NCBI RefSeq assembly: GCF_000176235.1
Contig: NZ_ACZV01000004.1
Span: forward strand, 744,001-808,000
DNA from: Vibrio orientalis CIP 102891 = ATCC 33934
GTDB lineage: Bacteria; Pseudomonadota; Gammaproteobacteria; Enterobacterales; Vibrionaceae
Reading direction: 5' to 3'
Length of the DNA: 64,000 nucleotides
Part shown: piece after piece, positions 18,041 to 27,048 of the stretch
Position numbering within the stretch: position 1 is the first letter of the stretch
Layout of the letters: each line of letters starts with the position of its first letter
The notes under the pieces: generated by a model
What the model was told of the DNA's origin: nothing
Databases searched by the model: none
The model's input: only the letters and a program-made list of their open reading frames with translations
Made by a program: the position numbers and the translations under genes

Positions 18041-18898
18041 ATGACTAACCAATACGTACCACCGAAAGTATGGAAAATGGACGAAGAGAATGGCGGCCAA
18101 TGGGCAAGTATCAATCGACCAGATTCTGGTGCTCGTCATGAGCAAGCGCTTCCAGTTGGTGAACACCCAATTCAGTTACATTCGATGGGGACTCCAAATG
18201 GCCAAAAGGTCACCATTATGCTTGAAGAGCTACTGGCACTTGGCGTAAAAGAAGCGGAGTATGACGCTTACCTTATTCGAATTGGCGAAGGCGATCAGTT
18301 TGGCTCAGGTTTTGTAGAGATTAACCCAAATTCTAAGATTCCAGCACTCGTTGACCAGTCAGGCGACGAGCCTATCAATGTGTTTGAGTCCGGTAACATC
18401 TTACTTTATCTTGCAGAGAAGTTTGGTCACTTCTTGCCGAAAGACATAAAAGCTAAGACCCAAGTGATGAACTGGTTGTTCTGGCTTCAAGGCTCAGCTC
18501 CTTACCTTGGCGGCGGTTTTGGTCATTTCTATGCTTACGCACCAGAGAAGTTTGAATACCCAATTAACCGTTTTTCAATGGAAGCAAAGCGCCAGTTAGA
18601 TGTGCTCGATAAGCAACTTGCCAAAACTACCTATCTTGGTGGCGATGAGTACTCTATTGCTGATATCGCGACCTGGCCTTGGTATGGCAACTTAGTATTA
18701 GGTAAAGCGTATGACGCTGCTGAGTTCCTTGATGTCGATAGCTATACGAATGTAAAACGTTGGGCGGAGCAAATCGAAGCTCGTGAAGCGGTACAGCGTG
18801 GTCGCATCGTGAATAAAGCGTGGGGAGAAGAATGGGAACAAGTGCCAGAACGCCACAGCGCTGAAGATATCGATAAGGTTTTGAAGCTTAAACCATAG
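18041..18898 (+). CDS. yghU: glutathione-dependent disulfide-bond oxidoreductase YghU
   Basis: The 285-residue protein matches E. coli YghU over nearly its full length, including SMGTPNGQKVTIMLEELLAL, NPNSKIPAL, VFESGNILLYLAEKFG and the helical-domain GGGFGHFYAYAPEKFEYPI. YghU is a GST-fold enzyme that binds two glutathione molecules and reduces disulfides and organic hydroperoxides. It is cytoplasmic and a single-gene unit, with AAGGAA upstream of the ATG. Together with osmC, katG, the NemR-like unit and another GST it adds to a local concentration of redox-stress genes. Confidence 0.95.
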   Translation: MTNQYVPPKVWKMDEENGGQWASINRPDSGARHEQALPVGEHPIQLHSMGTPNGQKVTIMLEELLALGVKEAEYDAYLIRIGEGDQFGSGFVEINPNSKIPALVDQSGDEPINVFESGNILLYLAEKFGHFLPKDIKAKTQVMNWLFWLQGSAPYLGGGFGHFYAYAPEKFEYPINRFSMEAKRQLDVLDKQLAKTTYLGGDEYSIADIATWPWYGNLVLGKAYDAAEFLDVDSYTNVKRWAEQIEAREAVQRGRIVNKAWGEEWEQVPERHSAEDIDKVLKLKP

Positions 18899-18906
18899 AG
18901 GCATAA

Positions 18907-18931
18907 AGCACACATCCCTGTGCTGTGTGCT
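18907..18931. terminator. hairpin shared by the convergent yghU and 48-residue genes
   Basis: AGCACACA (18907-18914) pairs with TGTGTGCT (18924-18931). It lies just after the yghU stop on the plus strand and just after the small gene on the minus strand. Confidence 0.55.
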
Positions 18932-18936
18932 CTGGA

Positions 18937-19083
18937 TTAGATCCAAACCAGAGACAATAGCAAAAATGGCAGTGCGATTACTGAAGCCATTTTTGCTAGC
19001 GCCATTGTTTCTCTTAGTAGCACTTCACGTTTCGGTGAAGTTGCTACTACAGAATACGACGCTGCAATTTGCGCGCTATTCAT
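18937..19083 (-). CDS. 48-residue small membrane protein
   Basis: On the minus strand an ATG at 19083 is preceded by TTTGAGGACAT, a good ribosome binding site. The frame runs 48 codons to TAA at 18937. The protein begins MNSAQIAASYSVVATSPKRE. A charged middle follows, then a hydrophobic C-terminal segment (about residues 33-47, VIALPFLLLSLVWI) that should span or enter the membrane. It ends just before the terminator hairpin shared with yghU, which is where a real gene would end. I do not recognise the family. The 116-residue gene upstream on the same strand ends 67 bases before this ATG, so cotranscription is possible. Confidence 0.62.
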   Translation of the reverse strand: MNSAQIAASYSVVATSPKREVLLRETMALAKMASVIALPFLLLSLVWI

Positions 19084-19150
19084 ATGTCCTCAAACATTTA
19101 CAGCTGTGAAAGGAGCGGCGATTCTATCGAGTGGTTAACCTAACTGCAAC

Positions 19151-19501
19151 TTAAAAGACGGCGGCATGATCCACCAGCCAACGGCCATCAACTTTCATCA
19201 TGACCATTTCAGCGACAAACTCCCCTTTTGCCAGACTGAAACCTTGTTTCCATACAAATGCGACTGAGCTTTCACGTCGAAAAATATCAACTGGAGTTCG
19301 CGCAGTAAACAGCCCTTTTTCTTGCTGGTACTTCTTCACTACGCGCTCAAAGTATTCTGGCTGAACGATGTCACTTAAGCGTTGAGTAAAGTCCTGAACA
19401 TGACTTTGGTGATCAATTTCTGTTGATGCCTGCATTAGGTTATCCATTAACGCGTTGCCAATTTCCCACAATTGTTCATCGGTGTATTGAGTCAGTTCCA
19501 T
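19151..19501 (-). CDS. hypothetical protein, 116 residues
   Basis: This small acidic soluble protein has a helical first half and a beta-rich second half ending in VAEMVMMKVDGRWLVDHAAVF. That ending is reminiscent of NTF2/SnoaL-like folds, where a strand with a DGRW-type turn is typical. This is only a fold-level impression; no catalytic residues can be named. AAGGAA precedes the ATG by six bases. The gene ends about 67 bases before the 48-residue membrane protein on the same strand. Confidence 0.72.
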   Translation of the reverse strand: MELTQYTDEQLWEIGNALMDNLMQASTEIDHQSHVQDFTQRLSDIVQPEYFERVVKKYQQEKGLFTARTPVDIFRRESSVAFVWKQGFSLAKGEFVAEMVMMKVDGRWLVDHAAVF

Positions 19502-19555
19502 GTGTATTCCTTATCAAACAGATCACAACATTCTCACACCGAATACGAATCAATA

Positions 19556-20488
19556 TCAATAGCCAATTCGCGTAATCACAATCTTGTGGTCAGAACCATT
19601 TGGCCTTGCAACACTACGCCGCTCACATATTCGCCGACCACTCGCCGCCGATTTAAGCCACAGATGATCAATTGCAATCATTGAAAAATCAGGGGTCTTG
19701 AAGTCACTGGCCCAATTTGGCCAGCTTGCAACAGGAAGCGTCTGGTAACTTGGAAAAAGCGCACCAAACCTTAAACTGACAGAAGATAAGTTAAAATCAC
19801 CGACGACCAACACCTCATCAGAGGGGTATATCTCGTTAATCGATTCGATGGTACGTATTAATGCATTGCGACGATACCACAAGGGTTTTGTCCTTGGTGA
19901 AGGAGGATGAGCAGCGACGAGAGTCATCGCAATATGTTTACTCGGGTGCCAAGTTCCACGAATGATCGCCTGCTGATCTGGCGTCATATAAACAGACATG
20001 TCAGTTAACGGCGAACGACTCAAAATCATCTGACTTGAAGGGTACCCAATTCCTTCCTGACCTCCATAGTAATAGGGATAAATATCATTGAGACTTTTTA
20101 GCTTTTCCCCCACTTCGGGGGCTACCTCTTGAAGAACGACGAGATCCTTTGGTGTCGACATTAGATAATTAATAAATGCATTCACATCATCGTTCGCGTA
20201 ATAAAGATTGTACTGAGCAATGGTGATTGGATTTACGCAATTGCTAACCTGCCGTTGGTGGGATTTGGGAGCCAACATGAAAAACACAGAAGACAGCAGC
20301 AGACAAGTTATGGCGGCAAACCAGTGGCGAAACAGCAATAATGCTGCCCCCATGGCCCAGTAGGCGATCAAAAATAGTGCTGGAAATGCAACAATATTTT
20401 CTACCCACCATGTCGTCTCATAAAATGACAACGCGACCCAAGATACCGCCGGAGCAAAGACCACAAGCCATAACAACACTCTTTTCAC
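19556..20488 (-). CDS. membrane-anchored endonuclease/exonuclease/phosphatase (EEP) family protein
   Basis: The 310-residue protein has two or three hydrophobic segments in its first 75 residues. An EEP domain then runs from about residue 88 to the end. Recognisable family positions are QYNLYYAN, VVLQEVAP (metal-binding glutamate), VVAAHPPSP (histidine), VVGDFNLSS (GDFN) and the terminal GSDHKIV (SDH). EEP proteins are metal-dependent phosphodiesterases acting on nucleic acids, phosphoinositides or sphingomyelin. The membrane anchor places the active domain at the membrane, perhaps facing the periplasm. The substrate is unknown. Confidence 0.85.
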   Translation of the reverse strand: MKRVLLWLVVFAPAVSWVALSFYETTWWVENIVAFPALFLIAYWAMGAALLLFRHWFAAITCLLLSSVFFMLAPKSHQRQVSNCVNPITIAQYNLYYANDDVNAFINYLMSTPKDLVVLQEVAPEVGEKLKSLNDIYPYYYGGQEGIGYPSSQMILSRSPLTDMSVYMTPDQQAIIRGTWHPSKHIAMTLVAAHPPSPRTKPLWYRRNALIRTIESINEIYPSDEVLVVGDFNLSSVSLRFGALFPSYQTLPVASWPNWASDFKTPDFSMIAIDHLWLKSAASGRRICERRSVARPNGSDHKIVITRIGY

Positions 20489-20536
20489 AATTGTCCACCT
20501 TGTAAAAAACTGTGTTAAAAGTATGGCTCAGGTTGA

Positions 20537-21304
20537 TCAGATGTACCGATTAATTATCTCTTCCAACGAGCCATTGGCTTTCATTTCAGCTAAACGCTGA
20601 TTGATAAACAACCGAATCTCAGGCTTCATTTCACCAGAAAATGCTAAATGAATCGGGTATTCCGCAATCACATCACTAAACGCCTCAACACGAAAGTTCT
20701 GTTCCGTTAACCCTAGTCGATTTAAGTGGTATTTCACGCGTGATTCCATTTCAACAAATGCGGTATCACTCGGCAGCCTCTCTATAATACTAAATGCCGC
20801 CTCATAGTTTTTGACCCGAATTTCGCTAACGTCACCTTGCTCGATATGCGGCGTCAATTCTGCGTAATCGAAGCCTAACAGTAGTACTAGGCCTTTACCT
20901 TTAATTGAGCCAAAATCGTTGTAATGAAAAGGCGCTTTGGTACTAGTCACCAAGGCATGCTTCACGTTATAGATGGGTAAATCCGACAGATGTTCTGACT
21001 GTACTCTTCCCCAGTTTGGACTTCCATACGTGATCCAGTTTTGTTCACCGCCAGACTCCAGTGTCGAAATCATTCGATTAAATGGGTAGGTGTGGTAGTT
21101 AAGTTGATAACCACTTCCAGTAAATATTTCAGCAATGATGTCAGAGACAATGCCTGTGTGATTCTTCCCCTGCTCCTCAATTTGGAAAGGTTGCGCTTGT
21201 CCCGCAATCACATAATAGTTAACAACATCATTGGCGATTGATTGGTAGGAGCTAATGCTAAATAGCATCGCAATCATTGAACTGACTAACCTAACTCGTT
21301 TCAC
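20537..21304 (-). CDS. periplasmic substrate-binding protein (amino-acid-binding type 3 fold)
   Basis: The 255-residue protein has a signal peptide (residues 1-24, ending SIAN) and the two-lobed fold of small-solute binding proteins, with NHTGIVSDIIAEIF and a terminal helix LAEMKANGSLEEIINRYI. No permease or ATPase gene is near. It is transcribed divergently, 91 bases away, from a hybrid histidine kinase with a short periplasmic domain. A likely role is therefore ligand presentation to a sensor rather than uptake, but this is inference. The EEP gene follows about 48 bases downstream on the same strand. Confidence 0.85.
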   Translation of the reverse strand: MKRVRLVSSMIAMLFSISSYQSIANDVVNYYVIAGQAQPFQIEEQGKNHTGIVSDIIAEIFTGSGYQLNYHTYPFNRMISTLESGGEQNWITYGSPNWGRVQSEHLSDLPIYNVKHALVTSTKAPFHYNDFGSIKGKGLVLLLGFDYAELTPHIEQGDVSEIRVKNYEAAFSIIERLPSDTAFVEMESRVKYHLNRLGLTEQNFRVEAFSDVIAEYPIHLAFSGEMKPEIRLFINQRLAEMKANGSLEEIINRYI

Positions 21305-21395
21305 TACGAACTCCTTGTATTTTTTCTTCCCACTCTTTCGATATTAATACTAGGCTATTTATAAGCAACAAGGCACATTTGATATGGATTGTTAA

Positions 21396-23318
21396 GTGAT
21401 GAAACAATTTAACTGGGGTATCGCCAAACAACTTGTCATCGCTACCGTGACGGTAAGTGTAGTATTAGCGCTAATCATTGCCGGAATAAATTTTTATCAC
21501 GGCTATCGCTCAGAATTAGATTCCATTGATCAAAAACTACATCAATTGGAAGAGAGCTTTCTCGCTAGCGTCAGTGCTAGTCTATGGGTTGTCGACACTG
21601 CGCAACTGAATACTCAAATCAAAGGTATCTATCAACTTCCTTACGTAGACTCCGTCAAACTTGAAGACGGTACCAAGGTTATCGCCTCAGCAGGAAGTGT
21701 CGATAGTGACCATATCATCATACATGAATGGCCAATAAGCCATTCACTTGGTGATAAAACGTTTACGATCGGCACACTTACCATAGAGACCGACATTGCA
21801 CCTCTACACAGTCAATTGTGGCGTGACTTTTTATGGCTACTTTCCATCACTTTGCTTCAAACCGGTCTCATCGTCGCTGGTTTGCTTTATATCGTGTTAA
21901 CCATGATTGTTCGGCCAATCCAAAACGTCTCCCGGGCCATGTCAGACTTTGAAGGAGGCTTTACTCCCAATAAAATCACAGGACGCTCCCGCAAGTTCAA
22001 CGATGAAATCACTCAGCTAATAAAAAAATACAACGCCTGTATTGCACAATTGGAAATCAATTATCAACAACTCAACTCAGCCAAAGAAAAAGCTGAAGTC
22101 GCCAATATCAAAAAAAGCGAGTTTCTCGCGAATATGAGCCACGAAATTCGTACGCCAATGAATGGTATTGTTGGAATTGCCACCCTTTTAGAAGAAACAA
22201 GTCCGAGTGATATTCAGAAAAACTACCTCGATATACTCACAAGCTCTTCAAGTACCTTGCTTGATATCATTAATGACATTCTCGATTTCTCTAAGATAGA
22301 AGCGGGACACTTCTCCTTAAGCAACGAACCGTTTGATATCTGCCAGTTGCTCCACCAACAATCAAACGAATATAGCGTCAGGGCCGCACAGAAACAGCTC
22401 ATGTTCCAATGTAATATCGAGCCGAATTTACCCAACGAAATTGAAGGCGATCAGGTGCGGCTTAAGCAAGTGTTGAATAACTTAATCGGTAATGCACTTA
22501 AGTTTACCCAACAAGGTCATATCGAACTAAAAGTAAACTCATTACACATTGAACAACACCCTCACTTATACATTGAGATAAAAGACACGGGAATAGGCAT
22601 CGACAAAGACAATCTTTCATCGATCTTCGAGAAATTCCAGCAAGCGGATGGCAGCACAACAAGAAAGTATGGAGGAACGGGTCTTGGGTTAGCTATCAGC
22701 AAAAAAATAGTCGAGATGATGGGGGGTGAACTGAAAGTAACTAGTGAAGTCGGGCTTGGTAGTAGTTTCTACTTCACTATTCCGATGCACATCACCAACA
22801 TCGACGCGAAAAATACGCCTCCGGTTAAACGGAATTTAATTAGCTTCACTGAAAAGTATTCTCAGGATGAAATTAAACTGATTAATGAACAAGTCGATAG
22901 CGACATTTGCGTTCTAGTCGTCGAAGACACTAGAGTGAATCAGCAGATCATTAGCGTAATGCTCAATCTACTAAACGTAAATACAACCATCGTCAATAAT
23001 GGTCAAGAAGCCATAGACATTTGTCAAACATACCAATTTGACGCAATTTTGATGGACTGTCATATGCCAATTATGGATGGTTACGAAGCGACACGAATGC
23101 TACGCAGTTATGATGATTGGCGTTGCCAAGTTCCAATCATCGCAGTCACAGCTAATGTCATGAAAGAACACAAATTACTGTGTTATGAATCCGGAATGAA
23201 CGATTTCCTAACCAAGCCAGTCGAACCGAAGAAAATACGCTCCGCATTGATTAAACACATCCCTCGTCTGCAGGACATGCTTGATGGTCTTAACATAACA
23301 GAGAGGCATTCAAGTTAG
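21396..23318 (+). CDS. hybrid sensor histidine kinase with receiver domain
   Basis: Domain order over 640 residues: membrane segment at about 12-32, periplasmic region to about 145, second membrane segment about 150-172, HAMP, and a phosphoacceptor domain with H249 in [12 protein letters not shown]. Next are an ATPase domain ([27 protein letters not shown]) and a receiver domain with D554 in [17 protein letters not shown]. No phosphotransfer (Hpt) domain is present, so the phosphate must pass to an external Hpt protein. The divergent binding-protein gene 91 bases away may supply the periplasmic ligand-binding partner. Confidence 0.94.
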   Translation: MMKQFNWGIAKQLVIATVTVSVVLALIIAGINFYHGYRSELDSIDQKLHQLEESFLASVSASLWVVDTAQLNTQIKGIYQLPYVDSVKLEDGTKVIASAGSVDSDHIIIHEWPISHSLGDKTFTIGTLTIETDIAPLHSQLWRDFLWLLSITLLQTGLIVAGLLYIVLTMIVRPIQNVSRAMSDFEGGFTPNKITGRSRKFNDEITQLIKKYNACIAQLEINYQQLNSAKEKAEVANIKKSEFLANMSHEIRTPMNGIVGIATLLEETSPSDIQKNYLDILTSSSSTLLDIINDILDFSKIEAGHFSLSNEPFDICQLLHQQSNEYSVRAAQKQLMFQCNIEPNLPNEIEGDQVRLKQVLNNLIGNALKFTQQGHIELKVNSLHIEQHPHLYIEIKDTGIGIDKDNLSSIFEKFQQADGSTTRKYGGTGLGLAISKKIVEMMGGELKVTSEVGLGSSFYFTIPMHITNIDAKNTPPVKRNLISFTEKYSQDEIKLINEQVDSDICVLVVEDTRVNQQIISVMLNLLNVNTTIVNNGQEAIDICQTYQFDAILMDCHMPIMDGYEATRMLRSYDDWRCQVPIIAVTANVMKEHKLLCYESGMNDFLTKPVEPKKIRSALIKHIPRLQDMLDGLNITERHSS

Positions 23319-23461
23319 ATAAACCCCTTAAGAAGCAACCAATTGCACATGTTGGGTTCTCATATTTTGACGGAACTTTATAAAATCCCGTTAATAGTTC
23401 AATGTTCTAAAGTTATGGCCGCTATAATTATTGTTCTTTCTAAGGTCCCTCAAGGAGCGGC

Positions 23462-25957
23462 ATGACTAAGCTAACAGACAAAAAACTGCTTAACCTCATT
23501 ACTTATGCTCCTGCCACCATAGTCGCCGTATTTACATTGCTATGGGTTGTCCTAACCGTTAGAGATACCATTCTTACCTCACGCGAAGAACTTAATTCGC
23601 TAAAACAGGACTATGAACAGCGTCGGCTCGAAACGCTAACCAATCGTGTCGAATATGTCTTAGAGCAGATCCAATTCGCTCGGACTCAAGTAGAAGACAA
23701 ATTGGAAGACACGATCCAAGAACATATTTATGAGGCGCATGCAATCGCAACACGCCTCTACGAAAGCAACAAACATCTTCCGGAACAGCAAGTCACCAAG
23801 TTAATTACTGACGCTTTGAGAGATATCCGTTTTAATCAAGGGCGTGGCTATTTTTTCATCTACAAAACAGATGGACTCAATGTTATGCACCCTCTGCTTC
23901 CGCGCGTCGAAGGCACTTCACTTTGGGATTTTAAGGATGTCCGTGGTAGCTATATTGTCCGCGAGATGGGTGAACAAGTTAAAAAGCATGATGAAGCCTT
24001 TTATCGCTGGTGGTTTGTAAAACCAGAGAACCGTAATAAAGAGTTTGAAAAAGTCGGTTTTGGTAAGTACTTCGCGCCATACGATTGGTTTATAGGTACG
24101 GGCGATTACGTTGTCGATGTTGAAAATGACATTAAACAGACGTCCTTAAAGTGGCTTAGAAACCTTAGATTTGGTGACTACGGCTATGTATTCGTTCTCG
24201 CAAGCGATGGCACCATTCTTTCTCACATTAATGAATCGTTAATTGGACAAAATACCTTTGCTGTTGGTGATGAACAATACCAGCAAGCGTCGCAACGTAT
24301 CATGGAAGCGGATAAACAATTCGTAAATTATATCGCCAACTCGGGCCCTGACGATATATCAAGTCTTTCAAAAACAAGTTATGTCGTTAAAGAACCCAAC
24401 TGGGGCTGGACAATTGGGGCCGGTGTGTATGACGCGCTTAGCGAGCATTATTTTAATGAACGTGAAGCAGCCTCAGAAGAAGAACAGCAAAAGACACTGC
24501 AACAGTTGGTGCTCATCGGCATTATAACAACAGTGATTGTCGCCCTTTTCTCTTATTCCTTAAGTCGCGTAATAGCCAATCGCTTTAAGAAGTTTGAAAA
24601 ACGCATCAATTACGACTTTGAAAATCTTCAAAGCACCAAAGATCAATTGGAATATCTTGCCAACCACGATGAGTTGACTGGCTTACCTAACCGCTCGCTA
24701 CTCCATCAACATATCGCTAACGGTATTGAAATGTCCGCCGCGCAGTGCTGCCAACTTGCAGTGATGTTTGTCGATCTCGATGATTTCAAAAAGGTTAATG
24801 ACCTCTATGGTCACAGCGCAGGGGACCGGTTACTCAGTGAAATCGGTAAGAAATTTGATGCTTTCTTAGGTCCAAATGACTATGTAGCCCGTTTTGGTGG
24901 AGATGAATTCATCTTCTGCTTTTCTAACCTTAAGAATCTCAGTGAAACAGAATCTAAAGTCGAGCAGATAAAAAATGTATTCAGACAACAATTTGTCATC
25001 GACGGCAAGGTGATCTTCGCCAGTTGCTCAATTGGCGTCTCTATGTACCCGTCTGACGGTGATGATCCAGAAGAGCTGATTTCAAAAGCCGATATCGTGC
25101 TATACAAATCCAAAGCGCGTCAAAAAGGTGATGTACTTTTCTTTGATAGTTCGATTAATCAGCAAGTTCAGTACGACTTCTTGCTTGAACGAGAACTCAG
25201 AGAAGCAATTGATCGTGGAGAATTGACTGTTAGCTACCAACCACAGGTCAATGCTAAGACTGGGGAATTGTACGGCGTAGAGAGCTTGCTGCGTTGGTAC
25301 AACCCTCAACTGGGCCAAGTATCACCACTTGAGTTTATTTCATTGGCGGAAGAAATCGGCCTAATTGGGAGAATCGGCGAGTTTGTTATCAACAAAGCTT
25401 GTGAAGAATTTGTGCAAGTCTTTCCGTCACCAGATTCAGAGCTGATCCTTTCCATCAATATTTCACCAATGCAATTGATGTACAGCGGCTTTATCCAGCA
25501 ACTTCAAAGCATTACCGATAAGCATCAATTGCCCAGTCGTCGTATCACATTAGAAATCACTGAAAACGTTCTGATCAATGATTTACCTAAAGTTGCTCCT
25601 GTCATTAATCAAGTCAAAGAACTTGGATTCACCGTCTCACTTGATGATTTTGGTACGGGTTATTCCTCACTCAGCTACCTTAGCAACTTGCCACTAGATG
25701 AACTTAAGATTGACCGTGTATTTGTCGATAAAATGCTGAGCTCAGAGCAAAGTGATTCTCTTGTTAAAGCGATTCTTGCAATCGCACGATCAGCAAATAT
25801 GCGTGTTGTGGCTGAAGGTGTTGAAACTGAAGCACAGAGAGCAGTGTTGATTGAGTATGGCTGTGACCTTCTCCAAGGCTATTTGATCGAACGCCCTATT
25901 CCTATCGACCAGTTAGCTCGTAAGTACGCTAAAATCGACTCCGATTACGACATTTAG
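23462..25957 (+). CDS. Cache-GGDEF-EAL cyclic-di-GMP enzyme
   Basis: The 831-residue inner-membrane protein has a first membrane segment at about 13-33, then two tandem Cache sensor modules. The first contains RGYFFIYKTDGLNVMHP and ends at WFIGTGDYV; the second contains YGYVFVLASDGTILSH and ends at GWTIGAGVY. A second membrane segment follows near 347-367. The GGDEF motif is intact (479-483), while its inhibitory site reads GPND instead of RxxD. The EAL domain starts with ESL (607-609) and keeps the usual metal and catalytic residues (LEITENVL, DDFGTGYSSL, ELKIDRVFV, AEGVET, QGYLIE). Both synthesis and hydrolysis look possible. AAGGAG precedes the ATG. Confidence 0.94.
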   Translation: MTKLTDKKLLNLITYAPATIVAVFTLLWVVLTVRDTILTSREELNSLKQDYEQRRLETLTNRVEYVLEQIQFARTQVEDKLEDTIQEHIYEAHAIATRLYESNKHLPEQQVTKLITDALRDIRFNQGRGYFFIYKTDGLNVMHPLLPRVEGTSLWDFKDVRGSYIVREMGEQVKKHDEAFYRWWFVKPENRNKEFEKVGFGKYFAPYDWFIGTGDYVVDVENDIKQTSLKWLRNLRFGDYGYVFVLASDGTILSHINESLIGQNTFAVGDEQYQQASQRIMEADKQFVNYIANSGPDDISSLSKTSYVVKEPNWGWTIGAGVYDALSEHYFNEREAASEEEQQKTLQQLVLIGIITTVIVALFSYSLSRVIANRFKKFEKRINYDFENLQSTKDQLEYLANHDELTGLPNRSLLHQHIANGIEMSAAQCCQLAVMFVDLDDFKKVNDLYGHSAGDRLLSEIGKKFDAFLGPNDYVARFGGDEFIFCFSNLKNLSETESKVEQIKNVFRQQFVIDGKVIFASCSIGVSMYPSDGDDPEELISKADIVLYKSKARQKGDVLFFDSSINQQVQYDFLLERELREAIDRGELTVSYQPQVNAKTGELYGVESLLRWYNPQLGQVSPLEFISLAEEIGLIGRIGEFVINKACEEFVQVFPSPDSELILSINISPMQLMYSGFIQQLQSITDKHQLPSRRITLEITENVLINDLPKVAPVINQVKELGFTVSLDDFGTGYSSLSYLSNLPLDELKIDRVFVDKMLSSEQSDSLVKAILAIARSANMRVVAEGVETEAQRAVLIEYGCDLLQGYLIERPIPIDQLARKYAKIDSDYDI

Positions 25958-26085
25958 ACCATTGTTGAATCGCTCTTGCTCTGGCATAGCGTAAACGATT
26001 CAACTCGTCATGACTCATTCATTTCATAAATGCAACTTATCTTTCCGTTTTTCGTTGTTTATGCGTTATTCATAAAAATGTTATT

Positions 26086-26114
26086 TTGTTGTTCATTGGT
26101 TACACGGCTATAAA
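26086..26114 (+). promoter_or_regulatory. predicted sigma-70 promoter of the candidate small RNA
   Basis: TTGTTG (26086-26091) and TATAAA (26109-26114) are separated by 17 bases. Transcription would begin near 26121. Confidence 0.5.
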
Positions 26115-26120
26115 GAGCTA

Positions 26121-26240
26121 GTAATAAAGTACAATAGCTTGTAACAGTCTGGATAAGGACGCTGGACCAACAATCTCCAAATAGCGACAATAATTGTTGT
26201 CTCTTTTCGCCCGCGTAATTAGCTACTACGCGGGCTTTTC
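26121..26240 (+). ncRNA. candidate small RNA, about 120 nt
   Basis: The span between the predicted promoter and a strong intrinsic terminator (GCCCGCGTA 26209-26217 with TACGCGGGC 26227-26235, then TTTTCTTTA) contains no credible open frame. An internal near-palindrome ACAATAATTGT lies at about 26188-26198. The terminator cannot belong to the upstream GGDEF-EAL gene as neatly, because that gene already has its own hairpin 250 bases earlier. It could be a small regulatory RNA or an attenuated leader of the TetR operon. I do not recognise it as a known Vibrio RNA. Confidence 0.42.
26209..26240 (+). terminator. intrinsic terminator of the candidate small RNA
   Basis: A perfect 9-bp GC-rich stem (26209-26217 with 26227-26235) is followed by TTTTCTTTA. 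Confidence 0.8.
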
Positions 26241-26294
26241 TTTATCAGTTCTGTTGACGTCACAAATCACATTTCTTACCTTTAATCGCGTTTA

Positions 26295-26323
26295 ATTAAT
26301 CACTTGATTAAATAGTGATTAAT
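26295..26323 (+). promoter_or_regulatory. palindrome, likely operator of the TetR-type gene
   Basis: ATTAATCACT (26295-26304) and AGTGATTAAT (26314-26323) are perfect inverted repeats around nine bases, 73 bases before the ATG. It is a plausible autoregulatory site for the TetR-family repressor that follows. Confidence 0.5.
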
Positions 26324-26395
26324 AATTGTTATATCGAAGATATTTTCATCACTCTATAATTAATCATACGTTTAATAAACGAGAGTAACTACGGT

Positions 26396-27043
26396 ATGAA
26401 TATGGCGAGGAAAGCCGGACGTCCCAGTGATGACATCGACGCGCGACGAGCGCTTATCGATGCGTCACGCGATCTATTTACGGTTATGCCCTACAACAAA
26501 GTCTCTACCCGGTTAGTGGCAAGCAACGCTGGTGTCAATGTCGCGATGATTCGTTACTACTTTGGCAATAAAGAAGGCCTGTTTGAGACCATGCTGCGAG
26601 AAACCATCGAACCGATGAAGATTCAAATGCAACGCCTAGTCAAAGACAGCTCGCAGAAAAACTTCCTCGACATTATGCGCACCTACTATCGCGAAATGAT
26701 CAAAATTCCACTCTTCCCTCGACTGATTGCCCAAGTCATGAATATGGACAGCTCCGAAACTCAGCGAAAGCTACTTGAAAAAGTGTTTATGGACGTCAGC
26801 CAGCCAATGCAGTCTATTATGTTCGAGAGACTGGTGGAGAGCGAAATTGTTCGTCCTGATGTAGATCCTCGGCTGTGTAAAGTGTCCTACATTAGCCTGA
26901 TGGTCTTCCCATTCATCGCTCCACCAGCAATGCTTGCCATCCATGGCATTGAACTCAACGAAGAGTTCCTAAACCAGTTATTCGAACACAACATCAAACT
27001 TATGACCCACGGTTTTTTACAACCGACTGAATCGCAGGATTAA
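26396..27043 (+). CDS. TetR-family repressor of the RND efflux operon
   Basis: The 215-residue protein has an N-terminal helix-turn-helix (about residues 10-60, including STRLVASNAGVNVAMIRYYFGNKEGLF) and an all-helical ligand-binding region. It is the first gene of a three-gene operon, ending five bases before the membrane fusion protein. It most likely represses that operon and senses an efflux substrate. The frame can start at 26396 or two codons later at 26402; the first is used. The palindrome upstream is a candidate operator. Confidence 0.9.
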   Translation: MNMARKAGRPSDDIDARRALIDASRDLFTVMPYNKVSTRLVASNAGVNVAMIRYYFGNKEGLFETMLRETIEPMKIQMQRLVKDSSQKNFLDIMRTYYREMIKIPLFPRLIAQVMNMDSSETQRKLLEKVFMDVSQPMQSIMFERLVESEIVRPDVDPRLCKVSYISLMVFPFIAPPAMLAIHGIELNEEFLNQLFEHNIKLMTHGFLQPTESQD

Positions 27044-27048
27044 CGATA

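Larger units (their letters stand above)
25958..26395. other. 438-bp intergenic region before the TetR/RND operon
   Basis: It holds a 9-bp inverted repeat just after the GGDEF-EAL stop (GTTGAATCG 25964-25972 with CGATTCAAC 25996-26004). It also holds a candidate small RNA gene with promoter and terminator (26086-26240) and an AT-rich palindromic control region for the TetR gene (26295-26323). No protein-coding frame is convincing. Confidence 0.7.

Noticed and set aside
18927..19109. Hydrophobic 60-residue frame on the plus strand after yghU.
   Set aside because: It lies antisense to the better supported 48-residue gene, has no ribosome binding site, and begins inside the terminator hairpin.
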